A DNA stretch of 64,000 nt, from NCBI GenBank assembly GCA_031295385.1, contig JAUMOL010000030.1, positions 1 through 64,000 on the forward strand, in the 5' to 3' direction. A program made the translations under genes and the position numbers. Source of the DNA: Collinsella sp. GTDB lineage: Bacteria; Actinomycetota; Coriobacteriia; Coriobacteriales; Coriobacteriaceae. Below the pieces are notes generated by a model. That model saw only the letters and a list, made by a program, of their open reading frames with translations. It did no database searches and had not been told where the DNA came from. Each line of letters starts with the position of its first letter. Position 1 is the first letter of the stretch. This document shows, piece by piece, positions 33,625-41,645 of this stretch.

Positions 33625-33732
33625 TTCCTCAGCTCCGCGCCCCGACGGGTTCGACCCCATGTGAGGTTAACAAAAAAGCGACCAGCCTAAGCCAGTCGCT
33701 TTAACATGCTTTGGGTGGGCCGTCAGGGGGTC
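33625..33732. repeat. Direct repeat copy 2, running into the intact tRNA-Lys
   Basis: Partner of 33449-33555. On the minus strand it holds the end of tRNA-Lys and its terminator (GCGAC...GTCGC stem followed by TTTTTTG, about 33672-33703). Confidence 0.7.
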
Positions 33733-33788
33733 GAACCCTGGACCTTGGGATTAAGAGTCCCCTGCTCTACCAACTGAGCTAACGACCC
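33716..33788 (-). tRNA. tRNA-Lys (CTT)
   Basis: This 73-base cloverleaf has the acceptor pair GGGTCGT/ACGGCCC, D-arm GCTCAGTTGGTAGAGC, an anticodon loop with CTT, and the T-loop GGTTCGACC. CCA is not encoded. It is the second tRNA of a His-Lys pair. Confidence 0.95.
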
Positions 33789-33813
33789 GATATCAACACG
33801 AAGCAAGAACTGG

Positions 33814-33888
33814 GGTGGGTAAAGGGACTCGAACCCTCGACCTACGGGACCACAACCCGTCGCTCTAGCCAACTGAGCTACACCCACC
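33814..33888 (-). tRNA. tRNA-His (GTG)
   Basis: This cloverleaf has anticodon GTG and the extra 5' G (position -1) opposite C73 that marks histidine tRNAs. CCA follows directly in the DNA (33811-33813). It lies 25 bp upstream of tRNA-Lys in the same transcript. Confidence 0.95.
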
Positions 33889-34053
33889 GTGTCCTGTGCG
33901 CTTCGCGCTCGACTATTATTGCAAGGAACGCCACGCGATGCAAGCCCCAATTTTCAAGAATTTTGAAAAGAGTTTTTCGAGACCATTTCGAGCAAATCCC
34001 ACCGGTTTCATGGGAGTAAACTTGCCCCACTGCAAATCCTCGAAAGGACCGTC

Positions 34054-35253
34054 ATGAAAGAACTCTCCAACCGCACGGCAAGATTTACCGATTCGGTCAT
34101 CCGCCGCATGACACGCATCTCCAATAAGTATGGCGCTGTCAATCTCTCGCAGGGCTTCCCTGACTTCGATCCCCCAGCGCAGCTGCTCGATAGCCTCAGC
34201 GCCATCGCCAGCGACCCCAAGCCGCTCTATCACCAGTACTCCATCACCTGGGGCTCCCAGGCCATGCGCGAGGCGCTCGCCGCCAAACAGGAGCACTTTA
34301 TGGGCATGCCGGTGAACCCCAACGAGAATATCGTAGTCACCTGCGGCTCCACCGAGGCCATGATGGCCGCCATGATGACGGTCACCAACCCCGGCGACAA
34401 GGTCGTCATCTTCTCGCCGTTCTACGAGAACTACGGCGCCGACACGATCCTTTCGGGTGCCGAGCCCATCTATGTGCCGCTCAACCCGCCCACATTCGAC
34501 TTTGACCGCGAGACACTCGAGGCGGCCTTCCGCGACAACGACCCCAAGGCCATCGTCCTGTGCAACCCTTCCAACCCTTGCGGCAAGGTCTTTACACGCG
34601 ATGAGCTCACCTTTATCGCCGACCTCTGCAAAAAGTACGACACCTACTGCATCACCGACGAGGTCTACGAGCACATCGTCTACGCGCCCCACGAGCACGT
34701 CTATATGGCCACGCTGCCCGGCATGTTTGAGCGCACCATCGGCTGCAGCTCGCTGTCCAAGACCTACTCCATCACCGGCTGGCGTCTGGGCTACACTATC
34801 GCCCCTGCCGAAATTACCGAGCGCATCAAGAAGGTCCACGACTTCCTCACCGTGGGCGCCGCCGCTCCCCTGCAGGAAGCCGTCGTCACCGCCCTCAAAT
34901 TCGACGACAGCTATTACGATGAGGTCCTCGACCTCTACACCGCCAAACGCGACCTGTTCTGCCAGGGACTCGACAGCATCGGTCTTGAGCATAACGTGCC
35001 GCAGGGCGCCTACTACGTCATGCTGGACATCTCTGAGTTTGGCTACGACAGCGACCTCGAGTTCTGCGAGGACCTGGCCTCAAAGGTGGGCGTGGGCGCC
35101 GTGCCCGGCTCGAGCTTCTTCCGCGAGCCCGTCAACCATCTGATTCGTTTCCACTTTGCCAAGCGTGACGAGACGCTCAACGCGGCGCTGGAGAACCTCA
35201 AGTCCCTGCGTGATAAAATCAAACCGCGCGGGCAAGGACGGCCCGGCAACTAA
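34054..35253 (+). CDS. PLP-dependent aminotransferase, class I
   Basis: This 399-aa fold-type I aminotransferase starts at an ATG after CGAAAGGACCGTC. It shows NLSQGFPDFDPP near the N-terminus, NPSNPCGKVF (170-179), YCITDEVYEH (198-207) and the PLP lysine in SSLSKTYSITGWRLGY (Lys about 236). These features match the aspartate/methionine/kynurenine-type subgroup, in which the GFPDF substrate loop is common. The amino donor cannot be fixed by sequence. It is monocistronic: tRNAs lie on the other strand upstream and a terminator follows. The enzyme is cytosolic. Confidence 0.92.
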   Translation: MKELSNRTARFTDSVIRRMTRISNKYGAVNLSQGFPDFDPPAQLLDSLSAIASDPKPLYHQYSITWGSQAMREALAAKQEHFMGMPVNPNENIVVTCGSTEAMMAAMMTVTNPGDKVVIFSPFYENYGADTILSGAEPIYVPLNPPTFDFDRETLEAAFRDNDPKAIVLCNPSNPCGKVFTRDELTFIADLCKKYDTYCITDEVYEHIVYAPHEHVYMATLPGMFERTIGCSSLSKTYSITGWRLGYTIAPAEITERIKKVHDFLTVGAAAPLQEAVVTALKFDDSYYDEVLDLYTAKRDLFCQGLDSIGLEHNVPQGAYYVMLDISEFGYDSDLEFCEDLASKVGVGAVPGSSFFREPVNHLIRFHFAKRDETLNAALENLKSLRDKIKPRGQGRPGN

Positions 35254-35265
35254 AGCAACCAAATA

Positions 35266-35303
35266 AGCCCCGCACCGCCAGCCGAGTTGCGGGGCTTCTT
35301 TTT
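35266..35303 (+). terminator. Terminator after the aminotransferase gene
   Basis: A 9-bp stem, AGCCCCGCA / TGCGGGGCT, is followed by TCTTTTT just past the stop codon. Confidence 0.88.
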
Positions 35304-35311
35304 ATAGCGCC

Positions 35312-35338
35312 TTCTTAATTTGTTTAGAGCGTTATACT
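35312..35338 (+). promoter_or_regulatory. Possible promoter of the ROK kinase gene
   Basis: TATACT (35333-35338) is a good -10 about 40 bases before the ATG. The -35 candidate TTCTTA has a short 15-base spacer. Confidence 0.35.
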
Positions 35339-35376
35339 TTAGCCATGGAGCAACTCGTCCCAGAGAGAGGAATATT

Positions 35377-36267
35377 ATGGCAGAGCAGCAGCTTATCGGA
35401 GCGCTCGAGGCCGGCGGCACCAAGATGGTCTGCGCCACGGGCTATGCAGACGGCACGGTCCTGGAGCGTGAGCAGATCGCGACCACGACCCCGCAGGAGA
35501 CCGTCGAGGCCGTCAACGCGTGGTTTGCCGACAAGGGCATCGCCGCGCTGGGCATCGGCGCCTTTGGCCCTACTGCAGTCAACCCTGCCTCGCCCCAATA
35601 CGGCAAGATCCTGGAGACGCCCAAAACGGCATGGCGCTACTTTGACCTGCTGGGTACTATCCAAAACGAGCTCAATATCCCCTGCGGCTACGACACCGAC
35701 GTCAACGTCGCCTGCCTGGGCGAGGTCACCTTTGGTTGCGCCAAGGGCCTCACCGATGTGGTCTACCTGACCATCGGTACCGGCGTGGGCGCCGGCGTGC
35801 TCTCGGGCGGTAAGCTCGTGCACGGCATGATGCATCCCGAGGCTGGCCACATCCTGGTCATGCGTGACCCGCGCGACACCATTGGCGAGCACAGCGCCTG
35901 CCCCTTCCACGACAACTGTCTCGAGGGCCTCATCGCCGGCCCCGGCGTTAAAAAGCGCTGGGATGGCAAGAGCGCCGGAGACATGGCCGATGACCCGGAG
36001 GCCATGGACCTGCTCGCAGGCTATCTGGCACAGGCGCTCATGACCTACACGCTGTGCTACGCGCCGCAAAAGATCATCATCGGCGGCGGCGTGGCCGACC
36101 ACACCCCCATCGTGCCGCTCGCGCGCAAAAAGTGCGCCGAGATGCTCAACGGCTATATCGTCACGCCCGAGGTCAACGACATCGATAACTACATCGTCAA
36201 CAACAGCCTCGAGGGCAAGCAGGGCATCATGGGCTGCCTGGCCCTGGGCGCACAGGCGCTTCAGTAG
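35377..36267 (+). CDS. ROK-family fructokinase
   Basis: This 296-aa sugar kinase is probably a fructokinase that phosphorylates fructose at C6 using ATP. The ATG follows GAGAGAGGAAT. The N-terminal GALEAGGTK is the phosphate-binding loop, DTDVNVACLGE holds the catalytic Asp, and GTGVGAGVL is the ROK glycine motif. MMHPEAGH and CPFHDNCLEG provide the zinc ligands (one His and three Cys/His positions) seen in YdhR/ScrK-type fructokinases. The enzyme is cytosolic. No sucrose or fructose transport genes are adjacent, so the physiological sugar is inferred. Confidence 0.9.
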   Translation: MAEQQLIGALEAGGTKMVCATGYADGTVLEREQIATTTPQETVEAVNAWFADKGIAALGIGAFGPTAVNPASPQYGKILETPKTAWRYFDLLGTIQNELNIPCGYDTDVNVACLGEVTFGCAKGLTDVVYLTIGTGVGAGVLSGGKLVHGMMHPEAGHILVMRDPRDTIGEHSACPFHDNCLEGLIAGPGVKKRWDGKSAGDMADDPEAMDLLAGYLAQALMTYTLCYAPQKIIIGGGVADHTPIVPLARKKCAEMLNGYIVTPEVNDIDNYIVNNSLEGKQGIMGCLALGAQALQ

Positions 36268-36349
36268 CAGACGCACCCACAGGGCGTGGCGCGCTCGGCA
36301 AATCCGACCTACGGAACGACGCCACCACGCCCCATATAAGCCCTCAAAT

Positions 36350-36396
36350 AAAAAAGGCCGCCTAGGACCAAACAATACGTCCTAGGCGGCTTTTTT
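36350..36396. terminator. Bidirectional terminator between ROK kinase and VanZ genes
   Basis: A perfect 12-bp stem, GCCGCCTAGGAC / GTCCTAGGCGGC, has A and T runs on both sides and so can end transcripts from either strand. The VanZ stop codon (36382-36384) lies inside the stem. Confidence 0.92.
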
Positions 36397-36831
36397 GGCG
36401 TACATCAGCGACCGTAAGAGATATCGGAGCACAACGCCCGTTGCAGCTCCACAGCAGTCGATCATCACATCGGTGATCATGCCGGCGCGTCCCGGCACAA
36501 AGAGCTGAATCGTTTCGTCGATCGAGGGAATCAGCAGCAGGAACACCGCCGTGGGCAGCAGCACGTCAAAGGTGCGCCGGCCCTCAAAATCAAAGGCGTG
36601 CGTTGCCAAGATGCCGAGCACCATATACTCGGTAAAATGCGCGCACTTGCGAACAACAAAGTTGGTCACCCATTCATATGGAAGTCCCACGCCGTGCAGG
36701 AAACCGCGGATAGCTTCCATGACCGTCAGGCTCAGCGAGCCCGACCCCGAGCCGGGAACCAGCGAATTGCCCCAGATCAAGAGCGCCATCAGGCAGGTTA
36801 CAACCGCCCATTTTCGATTGATCTTAACCAT
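36382..36831 (-). CDS. VanZ-like family membrane protein
   Basis: This 149-aa protein has about four transmembrane helices and VanZ-type signatures: WGNSLVPGSGSGSLS near the N-terminus, VRKCAHFTEYMVLG in the middle and IPSIDETIQLFVPGRAG later. VanZ relatives are linked with teicoplanin tolerance or lipid-linked wall chemistry, but most have no proven role. The ATG lies 7 bp after the stop of the upstream gene. The only purine-rich site (GGAGG) is inside that gene, so translation is probably coupled. Nothing here suggests a vancomycin cluster. Confidence 0.87.
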   Translation of the reverse strand: MVKINRKWAVVTCLMALLIWGNSLVPGSGSGSLSLTVMEAIRGFLHGVGLPYEWVTNFVVRKCAHFTEYMVLGILATHAFDFEGRRTFDVLLPTAVFLLLIPSIDETIQLFVPGRAGMITDVMIDCCGAATGVVLRYLLRSLMYAKKAA

Positions 36832-36838
36832 GCAGAAG

Positions 36839-38245
36839 TTATGCCTCCGCGCGGAGCGGCGCGAAGCTGGCGGTACCGCCCTCGATAACGCTCAAATAGG
36901 CACGGCCCGTACGCTTGGCGGTAGAGGACTGCAGGCGCTCGATCTCTTCCTCGAGGATCTGATTGACGCGCTCGTGACGACGATTTTCCATAATGCCGGC
37001 GGCAATAGCCTCGGCCCGCTCGATGCTCTCGCGCGAGATGCGGGCAGTATCCTCGGGGAACACAGCGCTGTGACGGCCGACATAGGCGGGGGCAGCAGGC
37101 TGAGGGGCAGCGACGGGAGCGGGGACTGCAACAGGAGCAGGCTCGTCAATCTCATCCAGAATCGCGGTGGCGGCGGCCCACATGTCCTCGTGGCCCGAGT
37201 AATCGGCCATGGGGACATCAACCTCGAGCGAGGCGTCCGGAAGGTCGCCGGTGTCGATGCGATCTTGGGCATCAATCGATGCGGTGATGGCTGCAGGCTC
37301 ATCGAGGTCATCGAGATCGATGTCCGCGGCACCGGAGATGATAGGCATGCTGGCGAGGTTTGCGTTGTACGGCGCAGCCTCAGCCGCCTGCTGCTGGGCA
37401 GGAGCGCCCCAAAGCGAGCTTTCGGCGGCACGGCGGGCGGCAACGGCCTCCTCGTCCGCGGCCATGGCTTCATCAACGTACGAATTGTCGGCAGAAGCGT
37501 TCGCGTCCGCCGAGGTAGCGCTGTAGGCGTTATTGGCCGCCGCGTTGGCGACGAGCGCCACGAAAGCCGCCGTGCTGCCCGCAGGGGCGGCATGAGAGCC
37601 CGAGACGGCGCGCGCGGCGGCAGCGATGTCATCGCGGTTATAGGAGCCGGTCTTACCGCCATAGGTAAGCTCGTCGATGGCGACCTGGTACACATCGCGC
37701 GAGCGCACGGGATCGCAGCTGACCGGCGAATCATCGTCGAGCATGCCGTCGATCATGGACCAGGCATCGGCCTCACTCATGGCATCCGCGGCGCGAGCGA
37801 TAGTGGGGACGCCGTCGTCCGTATGAAGGCGCTGGAAAGCACCGGTCAAGCCGGAGAAAACAGAAGAGGGCTGCGCGGTGTCTGCCGGAACGGCAGGAGC
37901 CGCAGCAGCAACGCCCTGAGGGGCAGCCCACTGCTGTTGGGCGGGCATCGAGGCGGTCTGGGACTCATTTTGATGCTCGTTGACGTTCGCAGCGCCACCC
38001 ATGGCATCGGGCTGGAACAGGCGCTCGGCATGCTGCGCGCGATATTCAGAAATGCCGAGCGAGGCGGCATAGATACCAACACCCGCCACCGCACCCACGG
38101 CAAAAGGAACAGCGCCCGCGACGACCGTCTCGTTCACCGACGAAAACGGCAGCGTGGCAGCATACATCACCACGGGAGCGGCAAGGCCGATTCCGCAGGA
38201 AAGTCCAGCAAGGACTACTCGTTGTGTTGCATCAGAAGAAGCCAT
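36839..38245 (-). CDS. Membrane-anchored Ala-rich protein of unknown function
   Basis: I do not recognise this 468-aa protein. The ATG at 38245 follows GGGGAGAGCTC. Two hydrophobic helices (about 10-34 and 38-63) anchor it, probably as a hairpin with both ends on the same side. The remainder is Ala/Asp-rich, low complexity and largely disordered. Two short conserved-looking islands stand out: a segment with DDSPVSCDPVRSRDVYQVAI near the middle, and a C-terminal helical part (RHSAVFPEDTARISRESIER, then an ENRRHERVNQILEEEIERL coiled coil). It is co-transcribed with VanZ. A structural envelope or division role is possible but unproven. Confidence 0.75.
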   Translation of the reverse strand: MASSDATQRVVLAGLSCGIGLAAPVVMYAATLPFSSVNETVVAGAVPFAVGAVAGVGIYAASLGISEYRAQHAERLFQPDAMGGAANVNEHQNESQTASMPAQQQWAAPQGVAAAAPAVPADTAQPSSVFSGLTGAFQRLHTDDGVPTIARAADAMSEADAWSMIDGMLDDDSPVSCDPVRSRDVYQVAIDELTYGGKTGSYNRDDIAAAARAVSGSHAAPAGSTAAFVALVANAAANNAYSATSADANASADNSYVDEAMAADEEAVAARRAAESSLWGAPAQQQAAEAAPYNANLASMPIISGAADIDLDDLDEPAAITASIDAQDRIDTGDLPDASLEVDVPMADYSGHEDMWAAATAILDEIDEPAPVAVPAPVAAPQPAAPAYVGRHSAVFPEDTARISRESIERAEAIAAGIMENRRHERVNQILEEEIERLQSSTAKRTGRAYLSVIEGGTASFAPLRAEA

Positions 38246-38486
38246 GAGCTCTCCCCATCTTCCAGCGCCCAAATCGCATCATTCAGTTGGCTGCGCGAGA
38301 GAAGATGAAGCGGGGCTATGCCCCAAAGCAACGGTATATGGTTCGTTTCATCTGCGTTTTCCGTCGCGAAGCTTAACAGCTATTATGCGAAACCCCCTTG
38401 GGGATTGCAAGCGACGAAGCGGGATTGAAACGGGAAAATCGCTGCTTGCCGGTCGTGAGGTCAAAAATCGTTGGCGAGCGGCTATA

Positions 38487-38520
38487 CGAAAAGGGCCAGG
38501 ATCTAAACCCCGGCCCTTCT
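38487..38520 (-). terminator. Terminator after rho
   Basis: The stem AAGGGCC / GGCCCTT, with extra GC pairs towards a 14-base loop, is followed by TTTTC on the minus strand, about 40 bases past the stop of rho. Confidence 0.75.
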
Positions 38521-38557
38521 GGCATGTCTATGGTTGTTGTCGCGTGCAGCGGATGGC

Positions 38558-41113
38558 CTAGAACGTCTGCTCGTAATCGCTGTGCTTTTTTGCCGAACGC
38601 ACCAGGAACTCCTGGTTGGTATTGGTGCCCTTGAGGCCCTTGATAAACGACGCGGCGGCGCGCTCGGTATTGTTCATGCCGGCGAGGATGCGGCGCAGGC
38701 CAAAGACAAACGGGCGCATCTGCTCGTCGACCAGCAGGTCCTCGTTGCGCGTGCCCGAGGCAACGGGATCGATGGCTGGGAAGATACGGCGGTCGGCCAA
38801 ATCACGGTCGAGCTTGAGCTCCATGTTGCCGGTACCCTTGAACTCCTCAAAGATGACCTCATCCATCTTTGAGCCGGTATCGATGAGGGCGGAGGCCAAA
38901 ATGGTGAGCGAGCCGCCGTTCTCGATGTTGCGGGCAGCGCCCAAGAAACGCTTGGGCGGATACAGGGCCGCCGAATCGACGCCGCCCGACAGGATACGGC
39001 CCGAGGCGGGAGCGGCCAGGTTGTAGGCGCGGGCAAGGCGCGTGATGGAGTCGAGCACCACCACTACGTCGCCACCCAGCTCCACGATGCGTTTGGCACG
39101 CTCGATCACGAGCTCTGCCACGCGAGTATGGTTTTCGGCGGGCATGTCGAAGGTCGAGGCCACGACCTCGCCCTTGATGGAGCGCTGCATGTCAGTGACC
39201 TCTTCGGGGCGCTCGTCGACGAGCAGGCAGATGAGGTGCACCTCGGGATTGTTGATCGAGATAGACTGGCAGATCTTCTTGAGGATCGTGGTCTTGCCGG
39301 CTTTTGGCGGCGACACGATCAGGCCGCGCTGGCCTTTGCCGATCGGCGATACGATGTCGATGGCGCGACCGGTGATGGAATCCTTGCCGTGCTCCATACG
39401 CAGAGGCTCATTGGGATAGACCGGGGTAAGGTCACCAAACTTGGGGCGGTTACGTGCCTGCTCGGGATCAATGCCGTTGACGGTCGTGATCTTGGCGAGG
39501 CCGGCGCGCTTGTCGCCGCCGCGTGAGGGGCGCAGCGAGCCCTCGATCACATCACCCGTACGCAGGCGTGCAGAGCGGATGAGATATGCGGGAACAAAGG
39601 CGTCGTCGCTGGACTTCATGTAGCCGTGGGCATGGATGATGCCGGAGCTGTCCGGGCGAATCTGCAGAATGCCCTTGATATCGCGGAAGCCCTCGGCCTT
39701 CGCAGCGGTGGTGTAGATTTCCTCGACGAGCTCGGCCTTCTTCTTGCCGGTCGTCTCGATCTCGAACTCCTTGGCCTTTTCGCGCAGCTCGGCGACCTTC
39801 ATGGCCGCGAGTTCCTCGCGCGAAAGCGTGGGCTCGGTCGGAGCGGCATTGCGCTCCTTGTTGCGCTGCTTGCGATCGCGCTGACGGTTGCGGCGTTCGT
39901 TGTTGCGGTCGTCCTTGCGCTCATTGCGCTCGTCGTTGCGCTTGTGCTGGCGACGGTTGGGGCGGGCGCTCTCGTCGGTCTCGGCGGGCGCGGCACCATC
40001 GGTTGCGGCGGCGTTGGCATTGGCCACAGCGGCGTCATTGGCCTCGGCGCCGGAATAGACCTGCGCTTCGACATCAGCCTGCTGCTCGGACGCCTTGGCC
40101 TTAACGGACTTCTTGCGACCGCGCTTGGGCTTCTCGGACGCAGGCTGTTCGGCGTCCTGAGGCTCGGCGGCATCAGTCGATGCATCAGCGGTCGTCTCGT
40201 CGGAATCCTCGGACGCACCCTTCTTGGCAGCCTTAGCCTTGGACGTGCGCTTAACAGCAGTGCGACGGCTACGACCGGGACGGACGTCGGCGGGCTCGAC
40301 ATCGGCGGGAGCGGCCTCGGAAGTCGTAGCATCCTGGACGGGTGCGTCGGCAGCGGTTGCAGACTCGGCGGTCGCCGCAGCATCCCGAGCAGCTGCTGCA
40401 GCGGCGGCAGCCCTCTCGGCCTCGACGAAGGCCTTGGGCTTGCGACCGCGGCGGTGCGGGCGCAAAGCCGGATCGACAACGGGAACTTCGCTGGCCTCGA
40501 CAGACGCAGCGTGCTCAGCAGGCGATGCGCCCTCCCCTGCCGTGGAACGGACCGAAGCCTCAGTGAGCTCGGGGGTTACCTGTTCAGCAACCTGCTCGGC
40601 CTTAACAGCCGTGCGACGGCGTGTGCGCGTTGCCGGCTTCTCGGTCGGCAGGTCGGCGGCAGGCGTCTCAGGCACAGACGGAGCTGCAAGCTCGGTCAGA
40701 GCCGCGGCCTCACGCTCGGCAGCACGACGGCGGGCGCGCACCACCTGAGCCTCGCTAATCTGAGCCAACGCACGTGCCTGCGCGACCTCATCGGAAATCG
40801 GCGCCGAGGAGTCAGCTGCAACGGTGCGCTTGGCGCGCGTCGTGCGCGTGGTACGGCGCTTGGGCTTGGTGACCTCCTCGCCGTCTGTGGCAGGCTTGGC
40901 CGTGCGGCGCGTGCGCTTGGGCTTTGCCGGAACAGCCTCCTCACCAGTTGCAGGCACGGCTTTCTCAGCCGCTGAAGGCGTAGGCGTCGAAGCAGTCTTA
41001 GGCGTCTTAGGAGCCGAGGCTTGCGCGAGCGCCGCGACCTGGTCCGACACAACCGGTGCAGCGGGAGCGGCTTGCGTCGTCGTTATTTCGTTTTCTTGCT
41101 GTTGATCAGACAC
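38558..41113 (-). CDS. rho: Transcription termination factor Rho with very long N-terminal extension
   Basis: This is an 851-aa hexameric RNA helicase that ends transcripts. Residues about 430-851 are a complete Rho: the Rho_N helix domain (SREELAAMKVAELREKAKE), the RNA-binding domain (DDAFVPAYLIRSARLRTGD), Walker A SPPKAGKTT (601-609), DERPEEVTDM and LDSITRLARAYN. The first about 428 residues are low complexity, rich in Ala, Lys, Arg, Thr and Glu, with KPKRTRRTAKP-like basic patches and a very Arg/Asn/Asp-rich end (NERRNRQRDRKQRNKERN). Such tails in actinobacterial Rho help bind RNA, but this one is larger than the enzyme core. GTG start; the ribosome site is weak, so the exact start is uncertain. 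Confidence 0.95.
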   Translation of the reverse strand: MSDQQQENEITTTQAAPAAPVVSDQVAALAQASAPKTPKTASTPTPSAAEKAVPATGEEAVPAKPKRTRRTAKPATDGEEVTKPKRRTTRTTRAKRTVAADSSAPISDEVAQARALAQISEAQVVRARRRAAEREAAALTELAAPSVPETPAADLPTEKPATRTRRRTAVKAEQVAEQVTPELTEASVRSTAGEGASPAEHAASVEASEVPVVDPALRPHRRGRKPKAFVEAERAAAAAAAARDAAATAESATAADAPVQDATTSEAAPADVEPADVRPGRSRRTAVKRTSKAKAAKKGASEDSDETTADASTDAAEPQDAEQPASEKPKRGRKKSVKAKASEQQADVEAQVYSGAEANDAAVANANAAATDGAAPAETDESARPNRRQHKRNDERNERKDDRNNERRNRQRDRKQRNKERNAAPTEPTLSREELAAMKVAELREKAKEFEIETTGKKKAELVEEIYTTAAKAEGFRDIKGILQIRPDSSGIIHAHGYMKSSDDAFVPAYLIRSARLRTGDVIEGSLRPSRGGDKRAGLAKITTVNGIDPEQARNRPKFGDLTPVYPNEPLRMEHGKDSITGRAIDIVSPIGKGQRGLIVSPPKAGKTTILKKICQSISINNPEVHLICLLVDERPEEVTDMQRSIKGEVVASTFDMPAENHTRVAELVIERAKRIVELGGDVVVVLDSITRLARAYNLAAPASGRILSGGVDSAALYPPKRFLGAARNIENGGSLTILASALIDTGSKMDEVIFEEFKGTGNMELKLDRDLADRRIFPAIDPVASGTRNEDLLVDEQMRPFVFGLRRILAGMNNTERAAASFIKGLKGTNTNQEFLVRSAKKHSDYEQTF

Positions 41114-41369
41114 AGTGTTTGCTCAACTTTCTTTTCAAGCCCTGTGATCACATGCTCCCTGCATAAACCTTCAGGGCGGCTAAACAGTCTAGTTCCGTCA
41201 AATACCGACGGACATCATTGATCTGTATCGAGATATTTGCGTCATATACGCAGCGTTAGTGTAACACAACCGCCGCCACCTGCAACTTAGTCATTGGGAA
41301 CGCTCTTAAACGACTAGTCAAAAGGGACAATCTTTGGTTTAACACCCACAAATCTGACTGCCTCCGCCA

Positions 41370-41519
41370 AAACTATGGCGGTTTACTACGATGAATCGCT
41401 CAACCGCGACCACTCCGAAACTTGTTGAACTAAAACCGCAGGTAGATGCCTTGCACTTTTTTGCGAAAAGCCGGCGTGGTTGGAATATCTCAATTCATCG
41501 TAGTAAACCGGCATAGTTT
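41370..41519. repeat. Long inverted repeat 2
   Basis: Arms of 27 bp (41370-41396 and 41493-41519) differ at a single position and enclose 96 bp. The core contains TAAAACCGCAGGT followed by a GGCGTGGT segment. A similar core lies inside inverted repeat 3 in the opposite orientation, although the arms are unrelated. Confidence 0.8.
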
Positions 41520-41564
41520 CGTATTTCCAGCAGTTCCAAATTCGTCAATACGCCGGCGTTTATG

Positions 41565-41600
41565 CAAAAAGCCCGACCTCCGCAATGGAGATCGGGCTTA
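41565..41600 (-). terminator. Terminator after argS
   Basis: The stem AGCCCGATCTC / GAGGTCGGGCT (one wobble or mismatch) is followed by TTTTT on the minus strand, 46 bp past the argS stop. Confidence 0.85.
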
Positions 41601-41645
41601 TAGGGCTCAGCAAAGCCGAACCTACACGGTCAAATGACCCGCAGC

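Larger units (their letters stand above)
41114..41645. other. Intergenic region between rho and argS with repeats
   Basis: No gene is supported. It contains the rho leader, a stretch similar to 60589-60607 (AGTCATTGGG.ACRCTCTT, at 41288), long inverted repeat 2 and the argS terminator. Confidence 0.6.

Noticed and set aside
33346..33660. Possible 104-codon gene on the minus strand before the tRNAs
   Set aside because: It lies across the duplicated tRNA-Lys flank and has no site or family features.
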